DNA of 39,906 nucleotides from Lewinella sp. (GCA_026421165.1 JAPKCQ010000002.1:1-39906); one strand, 5' to 3'. Shown: positions 23,792 to 33,008, counted from the stretch's first letter. Notes: a model not told the origin generated them from the letters alone. Translations and numbers: made by a program.

Positions 23792-23899
23792 CCCGGTCGA
23801 GCCCTTACATGGCGAGTTCCTGGGTCGCGGAGCGACTAAAAACATAATATTTTTGTTGCCTCGCAACGCAGGAGCTCGCCCTAGAAAGGCTAGACTGGG
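23792..23899. repeat. Long inverted repeat with mini-hairpin arm ends (copy 2)
   Basis: The 45-nt arms (23792-23836 and 23855-23899) match at 33 of 45 positions in inverted alignment, with many G-U-compatible differences, around an 18-nt AT-rich spacer. The inner arm ends are GTCGC-GGA-GCGAC and GTTGC-CTC-GCAAC. The left mini-hairpin is identical to the one at 9640-9652, and the left arm is related along its length (GTCGAG, then AGTTC). Confidence 0.75.
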
Positions 23900-23918
23900 A
23901 GTATATTACCACCGATAA

Positions 23919-25010
23919 ATGAAAGAAATCCGCCAAATCATAAACCTGTACGACCAGCTGAAAGCAAGTGAGGTTCCCACAGCCCTAGCCGTAGTTGTCG
24001 AGGTTGAACAGTCCAGTTACAGGAGGGTAGGTGCCCGCTTATTGGTAGGTTCTGACGGCAGGTACATCGGCGGCATCAGCGGCGGTTGCCTGGAAGGAGA
24101 CGCCTTGCGCCGCGCCCGAACAGCCATCTTATCCGACAAGCCTTCCTTCCACGTTTACGACACCCTGGACGGTGAAGACGAGGTCATCGGCATCGGATTA
24201 GGCTGCAACGGCCGCATAAAAATCATGTTTCTTCCGCTCGACTTCACTGACCCCGTTAATGAAGTGGAACGCTTGCGTGAAGTTACCGGTACCAGAATAC
24301 CAGTTCTGTTCGCCCGTCTGCTGGAAGGGAAGAACGGTAGCCTACCGCCCACCAAGCTCTTTCCCATTAATGACCTTGAAGATTTGGCGGAGTACCTGAT
24401 AGTAGAAGCTGCCTCATTGGCGCGCACCGCTAAAGAGTACCAGAGTGCAGGCAGGAGCAAGGTCGCTAAAATCAGCAATAAAGAAGGACGTGTACCGGCG
24501 GTGCTCTTCGAGATCGTCCAGCCAGAAATCCACCTCGTGGTAACCGGAACGAACTACGACATTCCCCCTACCCTGCGGGCTGCTAAAAACCTGGGCTGGC
24601 GCACCACCGTCATCGGTCCGCGCCGGAAGTTCACCCGGGAAATGGAAGCCTTAGCCAATCAATTGCTTGACTACAGCGAAGCCGAACGGTTAAAACCAGA
24701 CGCCGCCACCGCCATCGCCCTGATGTCTCATGACTACGATTGGGACCGCCGGATGGTCCAGCATTTCCTCCCGCTGAAACCGGCCTACTTTGGGATGTTA
24801 GGCCCTAGGAAAAGAGTGGAAAGCATGGCCAAAGAACTGCCCGATTTACCCCTACTCAACTTCCCCAACCTCTACTCCCCCGTCGGTCTCGACATCGGGG
24901 CGGAGACGCCGGAGGAGATCGCCGCAAGCCTGGTCTCGGAGATAATCATGGTGTTCCGGGACCGTAGCGGCGGGCCTTTACGGCAGCGGGACGGATCAAT
25001 TCACACCTAA
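23919..25010 (+). CDS. XdhC/CoxI family protein (molybdenum-enzyme maturation factor)
   Basis: A 363-residue protein. The N-terminal XdhC/CoxI domain has SSYRRVGARLLVGSDGRYIG and GGISGGCLEGDALRRA. The C-terminal Rossmann domain has NYDIPPTLRAAKNLGWRTTVIGPR, MSHDYDWDRRMVQHFLPLKPAYFGMLGPRKR, and ends with GLDIGAETPEEIAASLVSEI. Family knowledge: XdhC binds and sulfurates molybdenum cofactor before insertion into xanthine dehydrogenase-type enzymes. No such enzyme lies in the window. It is followed 14 bp later by a PqqB-like lipoprotein gene, probably cotranscribed. Start ATG at 23919 gives MKEIRQIINLYDQLK. Confidence 0.9.
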   Translation: MKEIRQIINLYDQLKASEVPTALAVVVEVEQSSYRRVGARLLVGSDGRYIGGISGGCLEGDALRRARTAILSDKPSFHVYDTLDGEDEVIGIGLGCNGRIKIMFLPLDFTDPVNEVERLREVTGTRIPVLFARLLEGKNGSLPPTKLFPINDLEDLAEYLIVEAASLARTAKEYQSAGRSKVAKISNKEGRVPAVLFEIVQPEIHLVVTGTNYDIPPTLRAAKNLGWRTTVIGPRRKFTREMEALANQLLDYSEAERLKPDAATAIALMSHDYDWDRRMVQHFLPLKPAYFGMLGPRKRVESMAKELPDLPLLNFPNLYSPVGLDIGAETPEEIAASLVSEIIMVFRDRSGGPLRQRDGSIHT

Positions 25011-25024
25011 AAACGCTCGCTTTG

Positions 25025-25993
25025 ATGAAGGCCTTTTACTTCTGTATACTTTCACTACTATTCCTCGCCTGTACTCCCGGTGAGGTTCCTGTGAACGGTG
25101 TTCCCGTCAAAAAAACCTTACCTCCCACGGCAACTTCAATAGTCGTACTGGGTACCATCCAGGACGGTGGCTCCCCCCACATAGGTTGCACGAAAGATTG
25201 TTGCCGTGACCTGTTTGAGCATCCGGACGAAAACCGCCAGGTCGTAGCCCTGGGCCTCTACGATGCGCCAAATAATAAACGCTACCTCTTCGAAGCGACC
25301 CCGGACGTCTCCCGCCAACTCAAAGCCCTGAAGAACTACGGAGCCGCTACCGACCAGGAAATGCCCGACGGCATCTTCCTCACCCACGCCCACATGGGTC
25401 ACTACACTGGGCTAATGTACCTGGGCAAAGAAGCGAAAGGTGCCAGTGACGTTTCCGTCTTCGCCATGCCAAAGATGAAAGTCTTTCTGGAAAGCAACGG
25501 ACCGTGGAGCCAACTCGTCTCGGAAAGAAACATCCGCCTACGACCACTGGAGAACAAACAGGCACATTCTCTTTCCGATCAGATCATGGTTACTCCCCTA
25601 TTGGTCCCTCACCGCGATGAATTTTCTGAAACCGTCGGCTACCGCATCTCGGGCCCAAATAAAAAGGCACTCTTTATTCCCGACATCGATAAATGGGAGA
25701 AATGGGACGAAGACATCCTTGAAGAGATCAAATCAGTAGACTACGCCTTCGTGGACGCGACCTTTTATAGCGGAGTCGAAATCGGGAACCGGGATATTGC
25801 CTTGATTCCCCACCCTTTCATTATCGAGAGTATGGAGATATTTTCAGCGTTGAGCGAAATGGAAAAGCAGAAGGTGGTATTTATTCACTTCAATCATACA
25901 AACCCGGTTATCGATAGCTCAAGTGCTGCTGCGAAAACCGTGCTAAAGCACGGATATCGCATTGCCGAGATCGGAGAAGCTTTTGAACTCTGA
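25025..25993 (+). CDS. PqqB-like metallo-beta-lactamase-fold lipoprotein
   Basis: A 322-residue protein with a lipoprotein signal (LLFLAC, Cys16). It resembles PqqB-type metallo-beta-lactamase-fold proteins: VLGTIQDGGSPHIGC near the start, a His cluster H121-A-H123-M-G-H126, LLVPHRDE, LFIPDIDKW, DYAFVDATFY and FIHFNHTNP. The usual Asp of the HxHxDH motif is Gly125, so the second metal site may be lost or changed. Four Cys lie in GCTKDCC. The substrate is unknown; a periplasmic or surface-anchored hydrolase linked to the XdhC-like upstream gene is inference. A TTG one codon upstream (25022) is an alternative start. It converges on the DUF5916 gene with a 46-bp gap. Confidence 0.82.
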   Translation: MKAFYFCILSLLFLACTPGEVPVNGVPVKKTLPPTATSIVVLGTIQDGGSPHIGCTKDCCRDLFEHPDENRQVVALGLYDAPNNKRYLFEATPDVSRQLKALKNYGAATDQEMPDGIFLTHAHMGHYTGLMYLGKEAKGASDVSVFAMPKMKVFLESNGPWSQLVSERNIRLRPLENKQAHSLSDQIMVTPLLVPHRDEFSETVGYRISGPNKKALFIPDIDKWEKWDEDILEEIKSVDYAFVDATFYSGVEIGNRDIALIPHPFIIESMEIFSALSEMEKQKVVFIHFNHTNPVIDSSSAAAKTVLKHGYRIAEIGEAFEL

Positions 25994-26039
25994 CCTATCC
26001 GCGTGCCAACGGCAGATCAAACGATGAACGCACCCACCA

Positions 26040-28472
26040 TCACCCCTTAATAAACCCAGCATAATCCAGCCAGTAAACCACCTTCAAAGACACAGACCCA
26101 TTCCGTGGCGTATCCTCCCATAAACCCATGAAGCTGTCGCCGTAGCCGCCTGACCGTTGCTGGTCAAAATCAGTGATGTTAGATTTATAAACAACGAACA
26201 TATCACTACCCGGCGCAAAACGCCAGCGGTAAATAAGGTCGACATTGAAAGCATCAAAATCCTGGTTATGGTTCTGATCGTAGTCGGTATCGGCCAGCGT
26301 ACCATCTTCGGCCAGAAGGTGAAAGCTATTGTAGCTCACACCACTCCAGTAGTGGCGCATCCGCAGGTTCAGGGTCATGTTTGCAGAGAAGCTGTACTTG
26401 CCGGAAAGGCTTGCTTCGACGGAAGTAACGTCACGCTTACCCATGTACACTTCCGTATCGGTACCGACGGTAGCCCGGTTGACGTAGCCAACTTCATTCT
26501 TCTCCCGCCCACGAAAAACACCGGCGTTGAAGCTCAGCCGATCACTGATCCGAAAGCGCGAATTGACGTTAAGGTAGAAGTCCGACCGATCAGCACCGTA
26601 ATAACCATTACTGTTGAAATTTGTAGAAAGACGGATGGCCTTGCGGTTGTCCGTACCCACCCAGCCACCGACGTTACGCTGGCCAGGATTACGCAGAAAA
26701 CGGCCCTTTACGCGCGGTTCAAAATAGTCGAATTGATCGGAGAGGCTCGTTTCCAACCAGAAGTTGACATCCCAGAAGTGCTTAGTTTGCCCATCAACCC
26801 AGACTTCCGTTTCTGCACCGGTGAATTTATCGGGTTTATAAAGCCTGCTGTATTCTAGGTCCCAGCCAGCAGCACCATTAAGGAAGAAACCGTTTAAAAA
26901 TGGCTTGCGATAATTGTAACTTATTACGCCTTCAAACTCGCGCTCGTTGTTCGCGAAAAGAATGCCCAGGTCGTTGGGGTCATAGGTATCACTCTCTTCG
27001 CCGTACTTAGCCCGCCACGTCCAGTTACCAGATATTTTTCCAATTACCAAGCTTGCTTTGTGTCCTGTCGAAGTTTCTTCCGGTAAGAAGCGCTGACTAT
27101 AGCCAAAACTACCGGCGATGGCATATTTATTGGCGTTGTTGTGCAGATCAAAAAGTAAGCCCGTTACGTTGGCATCGGGAGCGGCGCCCTCGCGCACCAC
27201 GTTGGTATTAATAAGGGTGACGGAGGAGTTATTCTTCAGGTTTTGGTCAACAACCATCACGTTATAGTTGGTGAGCGGATTCGTCAGGATTTCGCGTTCT
27301 TCGCCTTCGATACTTCGGACAACGGCCTTGTTTTCCTGCTCAACGGCGTTGAAGAAACCAATCCCCGTACCGTTGGCCGTCCGGCCGCTGATCTTAGTGG
27401 CATTGTAAAGAGAGGCGCGCTGCGAATTATCGACTACGACCTCACCTTCCAGCATTTGCGAATTTGGTGAGCCGAAATAATTACTTCCACCAACCCGACG
27501 GCTGTAGAAGAACCCTCCCTTATTGAAAAGCTCGGTGCCTTCGGTGAAGAAAGCACGTTGCTCATCGAAGCGTTGCTCGAAGGGGCCGAGGTTGAGGACC
27601 TGATCATCGGAACGGGCTTCTCCAAAATCGGGGATCAGCGTCATGTCCAGCGTGAAGGCTTCGGAGAGGCCCACTTTAAGGTCCATCCCGCCCGTGATGC
27701 TGCTTCCCGTAGAAGCTTTCCCTGCACCTGCGTCCCGCGCCGTCAAACCATACACCGCCAGGAAAGGCGTTGCCTGAATTCGAACCGGCGGATTCACGTC
27801 CCGAATGCCGGTGAGCACGCCGCACTGGTTAAGGTAGCCGTCGATGTTGGGGTCAATCGGCGTCCAAAAGCTCTGCTCCTGGTTACGCTGTACGCCCCGC
27901 GCGAAGTTGATGGTCCAGCTTTGTACATCTGTCTTCGGGAAGCGGATGGCGGAAAACGGGATAAAATACTCGACGGACCAACCATTGTCACGCACTACCG
28001 CCTTACTCTGCCAAACGGCGTCCCAATTTTCGTCGTAACCGTCGGTCGAGTACTGAGCATCGAACTGAACATTGGCCGGGGTAGTAAGGAAAGCAAACCC
28101 GTTCTGGCCGCTGTTGTAAGGATCGAGGGAGATGCCGATCCAATCAGTATTCCCAAGGTCGTCCCGTTCAGTAAGCTCCATCTGGATGCTGTCCGGATGC
28201 TCGTCGTACAGCATTCCTCCTACGTAAAAGCCTTTGTCATTATAGAGCACCCGAATGTCCGTTTTTTGCTTAGGCTTAATCCAGGGAACGGGTTGAAGGT
28301 TGGTAAAATCAGAACCGACGGGAGCGGTTTCCCAGGCTTCTTCGTCAAGAAAACCGTCTATCTTAATGATGTCAGCGGTACGAATCGCTTCCAGACTGGG
28401 CTTAGGCTGAGCCTGCCCGCAAAGAATAGTTGGCAGCAGGGTTGCCGCGAGGAATATGGTGATCAGTTTCAT
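26040..28472 (-). CDS. DUF5916 outer-membrane beta-barrel protein with CBM9-like N-terminal domain
   Basis: An 810-residue secreted protein with signal peptide MKLITIFLAATLLPTILCGQ. Residues about 30-215 form a carbohydrate-binding (CBM9-like) domain (IKIDGFLDEEAWETA, DIRVLYNDKGFYVGGMLYDE, GWSVEYFIPFSAIRFP). The remaining 590 residues are alternating aromatic/polar beta strands with family blocks TLIPDFGEARSDDQVLNL and PFEQRFDEQRAFFTEGTELF, and a short C-terminal strand ending YWLDYAGFIKG. This is the DUF5916 family, common in Bacteroidota, with no proven role; sugar binding or surface transport is inference. It is a single gene whose upstream region is shared with a divergent T9SS protein gene. 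Confidence 0.88.
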   Translation of the reverse strand: MKLITIFLAATLLPTILCGQAQPKPSLEAIRTADIIKIDGFLDEEAWETAPVGSDFTNLQPVPWIKPKQKTDIRVLYNDKGFYVGGMLYDEHPDSIQMELTERDDLGNTDWIGISLDPYNSGQNGFAFLTTPANVQFDAQYSTDGYDENWDAVWQSKAVVRDNGWSVEYFIPFSAIRFPKTDVQSWTINFARGVQRNQEQSFWTPIDPNIDGYLNQCGVLTGIRDVNPPVRIQATPFLAVYGLTARDAGAGKASTGSSITGGMDLKVGLSEAFTLDMTLIPDFGEARSDDQVLNLGPFEQRFDEQRAFFTEGTELFNKGGFFYSRRVGGSNYFGSPNSQMLEGEVVVDNSQRASLYNATKISGRTANGTGIGFFNAVEQENKAVVRSIEGEEREILTNPLTNYNVMVVDQNLKNNSSVTLINTNVVREGAAPDANVTGLLFDLHNNANKYAIAGSFGYSQRFLPEETSTGHKASLVIGKISGNWTWRAKYGEESDTYDPNDLGILFANNEREFEGVISYNYRKPFLNGFFLNGAAGWDLEYSRLYKPDKFTGAETEVWVDGQTKHFWDVNFWLETSLSDQFDYFEPRVKGRFLRNPGQRNVGGWVGTDNRKAIRLSTNFNSNGYYGADRSDFYLNVNSRFRISDRLSFNAGVFRGREKNEVGYVNRATVGTDTEVYMGKRDVTSVEASLSGKYSFSANMTLNLRMRHYWSGVSYNSFHLLAEDGTLADTDYDQNHNQDFDAFNVDLIYRWRFAPGSDMFVVYKSNITDFDQQRSGGYGDSFMGLWEDTPRNGSVSLKVVYWLDYAGFIKG

Positions 28473-28788
28473 TTGGGGACTTAGAGAAAGTGTGTGTGGT
28501 TAAACGTAATACCCTAGCAGAGACGAAAATTTATGCCGAGGGTTGCACTTTTCCTTTAAAAACTTTGACTTTCACTTTTACTTCGACTCCGCTCAGGTGT
28601 GTCAAGAACGAACCATCAATATCCCTATATTTTTTCAACCTGAAAGCACGTTTTTAACCGACTTTTGGGGTGCATGTTTACCGTATATCTGAGCATTCAG
28701 CCACTATTCTTGCTGGCTTGTCGTTGTTGATATGGTACAAGCATGACTTTCATTTTTTTTGCCGTCTTACTTTTCGACCCACCTGACC
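28473..28788. other. Divergent intergenic region, no gene seen
   Basis: Separates the DUF5916 gene and the T9SS type B gene. It is AT-rich with several T-runs. I see no clean TAnnTTTG promoter on either strand and no box of the dispersed family. Confidence 0.5.
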
Positions 28789-31362
28789 ATGCCACTGAAT
28801 ATGAAATATTTGCTTTTCCTTACTTTAACGTTACTACTGTGCACTGACTACCTCCTTTCAGCGCGAGCCGTTAAATCACCCGTTTTCGAGCATCCGACAA
28901 GACACGACCTGAGTCTACAAGGGAAAAAGGGACTGATCATTCAGCTCAAGGGCGCGGATACTTCGCCAGAAAGACTACGCGGTATCGCATACGACGGTTT
29001 CAGTACTGTATTACAGGCTAAGGGAGCGGTAGTTGCCGAAGATCCATTGCTCAATTACACAGCAGCAACGACCCTACAACCCACTTTCGTTACTGGTGCA
29101 GGCACCACAGGCGGCATCGCAACGGTCACCGACAGCACCTTCAACCTCGTCGTAGATCAAACGGATATACGCTGCAACGGAGCTATGAACGGAGCCATTA
29201 GCGTCATCGTCAACGGAAATAATTCGGCTTACGCCTTCAGCTGGGACCAAGTGGGCCTTACCGGGCCAAACGTTACCGGCCTCGCTGCCGGAACTTATAC
29301 CTTAACGATCACCGACCAGACGCCTGCGGCCTGTGCGTTCGATACTACCTTCAACATCCTTGAGCCGGCATCGGCCATTACGCTGGTAAGCGATAGTTTA
29401 CGGGACGAGACCTGCCGCAGCCTCGCCTTCGGCAGTGCAAATTACTCAGGGGGCACCGGTCAGCTCACTTATCGTTGGAGTAACGGTACTACGGGCAACG
29501 TACTTGGAGAAGTACCGGCGGCCCTTTACACCCTATCCATAACGGATGAGAGCGCTTGTGAAGTAACGCATGTATTCAACCTCCAGGACCAGACCTCGAC
29601 CGTACTGGCCGCCATCTCCGCCAGCGCCGCGGAACTGAGCTGCAGCCAGCTCTCGCTCGATCTCTCCGCCGCCCAGGACACCCAGCTTGTAGATTATGAA
29701 TGGACCAATAGCAACGGTGATCCGCTCGGCGCCACCCGCGGCATCACCATTGCCGCCCCGGGCCGCTACTACGTCCTGGTCACCAATCCAAATAATGCTT
29801 GTAGTACCGTTGACTCCATCGACATTCTCCAGAGCGACGATGTGATTAACCTCGAACTGCCCCTTGCCTACTCCCTCACTTGTACCTCCAATACCGTTGA
29901 CCTAACCGTCACTCATCCTGACTTTACCGGGCCGATGAGCTATGAGTGGACCTTCAATGGCAACCCTATTGGGAACACCGCTACCCTCTCCAATATTTCC
30001 ACTCCAGGAAACTATGAAGTAGAAGTCACCCGGACCGACAACGGCTGCCAATCCGTCGCCTTCACCGAAGTAGTAATTGACCGGACGGAGCCCAGCGTAA
30101 CCGTTCCTGAAAGAACCGTCACCACGAACTGCCAGGACTCCGAAGTGACAATCGAAGTTTCCGCCACCGGGCCAAACACCTTCGCCTGGAGCACAACCAA
30201 CGGTAACCTAACCGGAGCTACCGACCAGGCATTAACGGCGGCAGACCAAGCGGGTAGCTATACCGTAGTAGTTACCGACACGACCAACGGGTGTGCCACC
30301 ATGGAAACCGTAAGCGTCGTACTCGACGGAAGAGTACTTACCGCTATCGCCGGAACCGACCAGACTTTGGTTTGTACGGGACTCGGCACTGTACTGAACG
30401 GAAGCTTTAGCCCCAATATCAGCCGCACGGAAATGATCTGGTTTGATCCCGCAGGCACCGAAATTGGTACAGGACCGCAGGTATTTACCACCGTCTCCGG
30501 CCAGCACGTACTCGAAGTTATTCACCCAGTTTCTGGATGTAGCAATTTCGACACCGTAATGGTCATAGACAACGGGCCTACGGCGGTGACGTACACCCTG
30601 CAGCAACCTCCTTGCCCTGAGGTTGGTGGTCGTCTGTACATCAATACCGTAACCGGACTGAACGGACCTTTCGACTTTGGCAGCCCGACCGGAGAGACGG
30701 AGCCATTCATTGATGGACTACGCGGATTGCAAGTAGGAACCAACGTACTCGTCGTTACCGATCAACTTGGCTGTGTTCTGCGGGACACCTTCGTAATTTT
30801 TGATGGAGAGGACTTTACCGGCAACGCACCCGACGTGACGGTCAACCTTGGCGACGAGGCCACCCTCGGCGTAATGACCAACCGGGCGGGCGGCCAACTC
30901 GTCTCCTGGGACTGGGGTAACCTGAACGACACCCTTGCCTGCCTGACTTGCCCTGACCCGATGACCTCCCCACTAGAGTCCTTCATCGCAACCGTAACCG
31001 TAACCGACACCAACGGCTGTGCGCTGATGCTGCGCCAAAATGTGATCGTTAACGAAGGCAACCTGATTTACATGCCAACAGCCTTCAGCCCTGCTGACGG
31101 TGACGGAGTGAATGATGTGTACACTGTTTTCGGGAATCCAGAATTCGTTAGCGGCATCAATTACTTCCACATCTTTGACCGTTGGGGCAATAAGGTGTTT
31201 GGCAATGAGAACTTCTCGGTCAACGAGCCCGACGCTGGTTGGAACGGCACCATGCCCGACGGGCGGCCTTCGCCAAGCGCTGTTTACGCCTTCGTGGTCT
31301 CTTACGAGCGCTTTGGTGGAGTTACTGAGGTTAAGGTTGGTGGGGTTATGCTAGTTCGGTAG
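28789..31362 (+). CDS. Large secreted protein with Ig/PKD-like repeats and T9SS type B sorting domain
   Basis: An 857-residue protein with a Sec signal (MKYLLFLTLTLLLCTDYLLS). Its body is a series of Ig/PKD- or SprB-like beta domains of about 80-90 residues, each with phrases such as AFSWDQVGLTGPNVTGL, YTLTITDQ, YYVLVTNPNNACS, YEVEVTRTDNGCQ and YTVVVTDTTNGC with paired Cys. The last 95 residues carry the gliding-motility-type C-terminal domain (IYMPTAFSPADGDGVNDVY, FHIFDRWGNKVF, GWNGTMPDGRPSPSAVYAFVV) of T9SS type B cargo, so it should be secreted to the cell surface or medium. It likely acts as an adhesin (inference). The ATG at 28801 is equally possible; a TTG at 28759 is less likely. Confidence 0.9.
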   Translation: MPLNMKYLLFLTLTLLLCTDYLLSARAVKSPVFEHPTRHDLSLQGKKGLIIQLKGADTSPERLRGIAYDGFSTVLQAKGAVVAEDPLLNYTAATTLQPTFVTGAGTTGGIATVTDSTFNLVVDQTDIRCNGAMNGAISVIVNGNNSAYAFSWDQVGLTGPNVTGLAAGTYTLTITDQTPAACAFDTTFNILEPASAITLVSDSLRDETCRSLAFGSANYSGGTGQLTYRWSNGTTGNVLGEVPAALYTLSITDESACEVTHVFNLQDQTSTVLAAISASAAELSCSQLSLDLSAAQDTQLVDYEWTNSNGDPLGATRGITIAAPGRYYVLVTNPNNACSTVDSIDILQSDDVINLELPLAYSLTCTSNTVDLTVTHPDFTGPMSYEWTFNGNPIGNTATLSNISTPGNYEVEVTRTDNGCQSVAFTEVVIDRTEPSVTVPERTVTTNCQDSEVTIEVSATGPNTFAWSTTNGNLTGATDQALTAADQAGSYTVVVTDTTNGCATMETVSVVLDGRVLTAIAGTDQTLVCTGLGTVLNGSFSPNISRTEMIWFDPAGTEIGTGPQVFTTVSGQHVLEVIHPVSGCSNFDTVMVIDNGPTAVTYTLQQPPCPEVGGRLYINTVTGLNGPFDFGSPTGETEPFIDGLRGLQVGTNVLVVTDQLGCVLRDTFVIFDGEDFTGNAPDVTVNLGDEATLGVMTNRAGGQLVSWDWGNLNDTLACLTCPDPMTSPLESFIATVTVTDTNGCALMLRQNVIVNEGNLIYMPTAFSPADGDGVNDVYTVFGNPEFVSGINYFHIFDRWGNKVFGNENFSVNEPDAGWNGTMPDGRPSPSAVYAFVVSYERFGGVTEVKVGGVMLVR

Positions 31363-31374
31363 TCTCTATATTTT

Positions 31375-31449
31375 CCCTCTGTGAAATAAGGCTACCGCGC
31401 AGCGGCTTATGAGTTAGTGATCGCTTCGCGATAAATTTATCTCACAGGG
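31375..31449. repeat. Inverted repeat with mini-hairpin arm ends (copy 3)
   Basis: The arms 31375-31405 and 31420-31449 are imperfect reverse complements (CCCTCTGTGA against TCACAGGG at the tips). The inner arm ends are hairpins CCGC-GCA-GCGG and ATCGC-TTC-GCGAT. The plan is the same as at 9606 and 23792, but the outer sequence differs. It lies 13 bp after the T9SS type B gene and could also act as its terminator. Confidence 0.65.
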
Positions 31450-31518
31450 TTTAACAGAGTACATGATACATATAACAGGAACGCGGACACAGCCTTTTTC
31501 TTTGCCTTCCAACTTCAC

Positions 31519-31537
31519 TTGCACCTGCGGCCGCGCC
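31519..31537 (-). repeat. GC-rich box of the dispersed family
   Basis: TTGCACCTGCGGCCGCGCC on the plus strand, preceded by a pyrimidine-rich tract. An identical 19-mer lies inside the ssuD-like gene at 16249-16267. Confidence 0.75.
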
Positions 31538-31565
31538 TGATTCTTCTCCCTTCCCAACAGAATAT

Positions 31566-31573
31566 TACCTTTG
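31566..31573 (+). promoter_or_regulatory. -7 promoter element of the lipoprotein-pyrF unit
   Basis: TACCTTTG. It predicts transcription start near 31580, which makes the ATG at 31594 (leader about 14 nt) more likely than the ATG at 31579. The -33 position reads TTC, not TTG. Confidence 0.6.
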
Positions 31574-31593
31574 CCCAAATGCAAAACCGAACC

Positions 31594-32202
31594 ATGCGAA
31601 CAAGCCTTCGCACGCTGATTTTACCCGTCACCTTACTACTCTGCTTCGCCTGCGGAAAAGGGGGTAACGCAGCAGAAGAAGTAATCTCCACCTCGCTTGA
31701 AGGAGGAGATAGTAGCATACGGACCTTACAACTGGAATACCTCGACCTGGAGCTCCCCGAACGCCAATACCTTGTTTTCCGCCAGGAGCTTTCCCTGCTG
31801 GATGTAAACGGCTTCCTCGGCATGGCAACCGAAGCCCTTTCGGTTGCCGCAAGCACAGCTGGCGTCGTCGCAACCGGCCCGATGACGGCCTTCACCTACG
31901 CCTGGGATACCGAGCGCGGCTGGAGTGATGTCGCCGTCGCCCTACCGGTCGAGGCCGGGACTACACTCCCACCCTACGTGACCATTACGCTGCCCGCAAC
32001 TAAAGCAATCGCGCTGAATATGAACGGCTCCTACAGCGCCCTCTCGGCCATGCACGTTGCGCTAAGCCAGGAGATCAACCGCCGGAAACTCAAGCCCCTA
32101 CTGCCCAGCATTGAAGAATACCCCGTTGGGCCCCAACAAACGGCGGACGAAAACGAATTCGTCACCCGCATCCTTTACCAATACGAATCCCCTAAGAAAT
32201 GA
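31594..32202 (+). CDS. Lipoprotein with GyrI/AraC-effector-binding-like domain
   Basis: A 202-residue protein with a lipoprotein-type signal (TLILPVTLLLCFAC, Cys20). The rest resembles the SOUL/GyrI-like effector-binding fold: LELPERQYLVFRQELSL, MTAFTYAWDTERGWSDVAVALPVEA and, at the end, PSIEEYPVGPQQTADENEFVTRILYQ, matching the typical 'E-Y-x-x-x-P ... T-E-I' ending of GyrI-like domains. These domains bind small amphipathic ligands, and here the domain would sit in the periplasm. Its stop codon overlaps the start of pyrF by 4 nt (ATGA), so the two are translationally coupled. The upstream in-frame start at 31519 lies inside a GC-rich box and is rejected. Confidence 0.72.
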   Translation: MRTSLRTLILPVTLLLCFACGKGGNAAEEVISTSLEGGDSSIRTLQLEYLDLELPERQYLVFRQELSLLDVNGFLGMATEALSVAASTAGVVATGPMTAFTYAWDTERGWSDVAVALPVEAGTTLPPYVTITLPATKAIALNMNGSYSALSAMHVALSQEINRRKLKPLLPSIEEYPVGPQQTADENEFVTRILYQYESPKK

Positions 32203-33008
32203 CCCGTGTCGAGCTATTTGAACAAATAAAACGCAAGCAAAGCTTCCTTTGCGTAGGCCTCGATACCGACCCCGGTAAGATGCCGGCCCACCTGAACGGG
32301 GACGTACTGGCCTTCAACAAAGCCATCATCGACGCCACCCGCGACCTCTGCGTAGCCTATAAACCCAACACCGCTTTCTACGAAGCGCTCGGGCTGGACG
32401 GCATGCGCATCCTGAAGGAAACCATCGACTATATCGGTGACGAACACTTCACGATCGCGGACGCTAAACGCGGTGACATCGGCAATACCAGCCGCTACTA
32501 CGCCAGCTTTGCCTTCAATACCCTTGGGGCCGATTCCATTACCGTAGCTCCCTACATGGGCTCTGATTCCGTAGGTCCGTTCCTGGAGTATGAAGGCAAA
32601 TGGACCATCCTGCTCGCCCTTACCAGCAATAAAGGCAGCCAGGATTTCCAACACGCGAGCCAGAACGACGGCCAACCGCTCTACGCCAAAGTGATGACGC
32701 GGGCCGCAGAATGGGGATCGGCCGATCAGCTGATGTTCGTCTGCGGTGCGACCCAGGCCGAGAGGTTCGCGGAGCTGCGGGCCCTCACGCCAGATCACTT
32801 CTTCCTGGTTCCTGGCATCGGCGCGCAGGGTGGCGACCTCGAAGGCGTATGTAAACACGGCATGAACGACCACTGCGGATTACTGGTAAATAGCAGCCGC
32901 GGTATCCTCTACGCCGGTGACGGTGAGGATTTTGCAAAAAAGGCCCGGGCTTCAGCACTTGACCTGCAAACAAAAATGGCAGACGCTTTAAAAAAATACC
33001 TGCCTTAA
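32199..33008 (+). CDS. pyrF: Orotidine-5'-phosphate decarboxylase
   Basis: A 269-residue type 2 OMP decarboxylase. The catalytic D88-A-K90-R-G-D93 motif lies in FTIADAKRGDIGNTSRYY, with LCVGLDTDPGKMP at the N-terminus and FFLVPGIGAQGGDL and GLLVNSSRGILYA near the C-terminal phosphate-binding loop. It makes UMP from OMP, the last step of de novo pyrimidine synthesis. It overlaps the upstream lipoprotein gene by 4 nt. The ATG at 32199 gives MTRVELFEQIKRKQSFLCVGLD, a normal family start. tRNA-His follows 84 bp later with its own promoter. Confidence 0.96.
   Translation: MTRVELFEQIKRKQSFLCVGLDTDPGKMPAHLNGDVLAFNKAIIDATRDLCVAYKPNTAFYEALGLDGMRILKETIDYIGDEHFTIADAKRGDIGNTSRYYASFAFNTLGADSITVAPYMGSDSVGPFLEYEGKWTILLALTSNKGSQDFQHASQNDGQPLYAKVMTRAAEWGSADQLMFVCGATQAERFAELRALTPDHFFLVPGIGAQGGDLEGVCKHGMNDHCGLLVNSSRGILYAGDGEDFAKKARASALDLQTKMADALKKYLP

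Noticed and set aside
31519-31593. Plus-strand in-frame extension of the lipoprotein gene from a TTG in the GC-rich box
   Set aside because: It would start upstream of the -7 element and would hide the lipoprotein signal.
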